This document shows positions 5,652-6,386 of a stretch of DNA of 6,386 bases, piece after piece. Numbering within the stretch: the stretch's first letter is position 1; every line of letters begins with the position of its first letter. The stretch comes from Syntrophaceae bacterium UBA1062 (GTDB taxonomy: Bacteria > Desulfobacterota > Desulfomonilia > UBA1062). Both the position numbers and the translations under genes were made by a program. Location of the stretch: positions 1-6,386 of the forward strand of contig DCDF01000118.1 of NCBI GenBank assembly GCA_002316295.1, written 5' to 3'. The notes beneath the pieces were generated by a model, which did not search any database, was not told the DNA's origin, and worked only from the letters and a program-made list of their open reading frames with translations.

Positions 5652-6386
5652 CTTTTCGGGATGGTTACCTTTTTGATATCCGCGGATTTTGCGGTAAATA
5701 GTCTGGCGGCTGACTCCCAGTTCCCGTGCGGCCTTCGCCTTGTTGCCTCCAGCCTGACGGATGGCATCGAGAATCCGGTCTCTCCCCGCGAACAGGCTTC
5801 TCCCGGAGCTTCTGGAGGTTTTTCCATGATCCCGTATCTCCGGCGGAAGGTCCTCGATCTCGATTATAGGCCTCTTGCACACCACGAAGGCATGCTCCAG
5901 GGTGTGGATGAGCTCGCGGATGTTGCCCGGCCATCGATATTCCATGAACAGCTTCTCCACATCTGGAGACACGCCCATAACGTTCCTGCCGAAGCGGTTG
6001 TTGAACACTTCAATGTAATGGCCGGTGAGAAGCGGGATGTCGTCCCGCCTTTCCGCAAGAGAGGGCAGCTTGATCTCCACTACCTTGAGGCGGTAGTAGA
6101 GGTCTTCCCGGAATTCGCCGCGTTCGATCTTTTCTCTGAGATTCTGATTTGTTGCGGTTATGACCTGGACATCGAGCTTCACCGGTGTAGAATCTCCCAC
6201 CCGCTCGAACTCCTTACTCTCCAGAAACCGCAGCAACTTGAGCTGAATCCTGGGAGATATATCTCCGATTTCGTCGAGGAATATTGTGCCGTGATCAGAG
6301 ATCTGGAACCGGCCGGTCTTGTCTTTGATGGCGCCGGTGAATGCGCCCTTGACGTGGCCGAACAGCTCGCTTTCCAGCAGATTCTC
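5646..6386 (-). CDS. Sigma-54-dependent enhancer-binding transcriptional activator (5' end outside window)
   Basis: Bacterial enhancer-binding protein that hydrolyses ATP to open sigma-54 promoters. The window holds 246 C-terminal residues; the frame is open to the right edge, so Walker A and any N-terminal sensory domain are missing. Counting from the edge: ESELFGHVKGAFTGA (5-19) carries the intact GAFTGA loop that contacts sigma-54; GTIFLDEIGD (33-42) is Walker B; VITATNQNL is the sensor I region; FREDLYYRLKVVEIKLPSLAER contains the arginine-finger region; and YRWPGNIREL is the sensor II helix. The C-terminus (about 200-240) is a Fis-type helix-turn-helix with GGNKAKAARELGVSRQTIYRKI. The TTG at 6234-6236 is an internal leucine codon, not a start. 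The gene ends within the repeat cluster upstream of the sigma-54 promoter of the next gene on the same strand, which suggests it regulates that operon. I see no terminator after it. Confidence 0.95.
   Translation of the reverse strand, partial: ENLLESELFGHVKGAFTGAIKDKTGRFQISDHGTIFLDEIGDISPRIQLKLLRFLESKEFERVGDSTPVKLDVQVITATNQNLREKIERGEFREDLYYRLKVVEIKLPSLAERRDDIPLLTGHYIEVFNNRFGRNVMGVSPDVEKLFMEYRWPGNIRELIHTLEHAFVVCKRPIIEIEDLPPEIRDHGKTSRSSGRSLFAGRDRILDAIRQAGGNKAKAARELGVSRQTIYRKIRGYQKGNHPEKL

Noticed and set aside
6234..6236. Start of the activator at the TTG codon here
   Set aside because: The frame continues upstream through Walker B and the GAFTGA motif to the window edge, so this is an internal leucine.

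Overview
The window carries a chemosensory gene cluster lying entirely on the minus strand. Read in the direction of transcription (right to left) it holds: the C-terminal two thirds or so of a sigma-54-dependent transcriptional activator (5646-6386, cut by the right edge); a 217-bp control region (5429-5645); a small thioredoxin-fold protein without the redox CXXC motif (5003-5428); a transmembrane methyl-accepting chemotaxis protein with a double-Cache sensor (2810-4849); then cheW (2246-2791), cheR (1273-2169), cheD (737-1270) and cheB (start at 740, cut by the left edge). No cheA or cheY is present, so this set of receptor, coupling protein and adaptation enzymes must use a kinase encoded outside the window.

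Organism: moderately GC-rich DNA, a cheW-cheR-cheD-cheB order, a receptor tip of the RQTDLLALNAAIEAARAGEHGKGF type with a C-terminal EFERY tail, and sigma-54 control together suggest a Gram-negative bacterium of the former Deltaproteobacteria (Desulfobacterota and relatives). This is inference from style. No taxonomic marker lies in the window.

The most informative stretch is 5429-5651. It has the parts of a classical sigma-54 promoter in the right order: a -24/-12 element (5485-5500, GG-N10-GC) pointing at the thioredoxin-like gene, a perfect match to the IHF consensus (5543-5555), and further upstream a cluster of dyads and direct repeats (5591-5651) that could be the activator's enhancer sites. 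The activator gene ends inside that repeat cluster. The simplest reading is that this activator, or a relative, switches on a trx-like-mcp-cheW-cheR-cheD-cheB operon through sigma-54.

The downstream genes are tightly packed: 18 bp between mcp and cheW, 2 bp between cheR and cheD, and a 4-base ATGA overlap between cheD and cheB. Two gaps break this pattern. One is 153 bp before mcp, in which I see no convincing promoter. The other is 76 bp between cheW and cheR and holds a perfect 12-bp GC-rich inverted repeat next to a weak cheR translation start. The receptor ends in an aromatic pentapeptide of the CheR/CheB tether type, carries EE and QQ pairs at heptad spacing on its adaptation helix, and has an unusual alanine at a normally glutamate position of its signalling tip. 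The genes form a self-consistent adaptation module. The least explained member is the redox-dead thioredoxin-like protein at the head of the operon.
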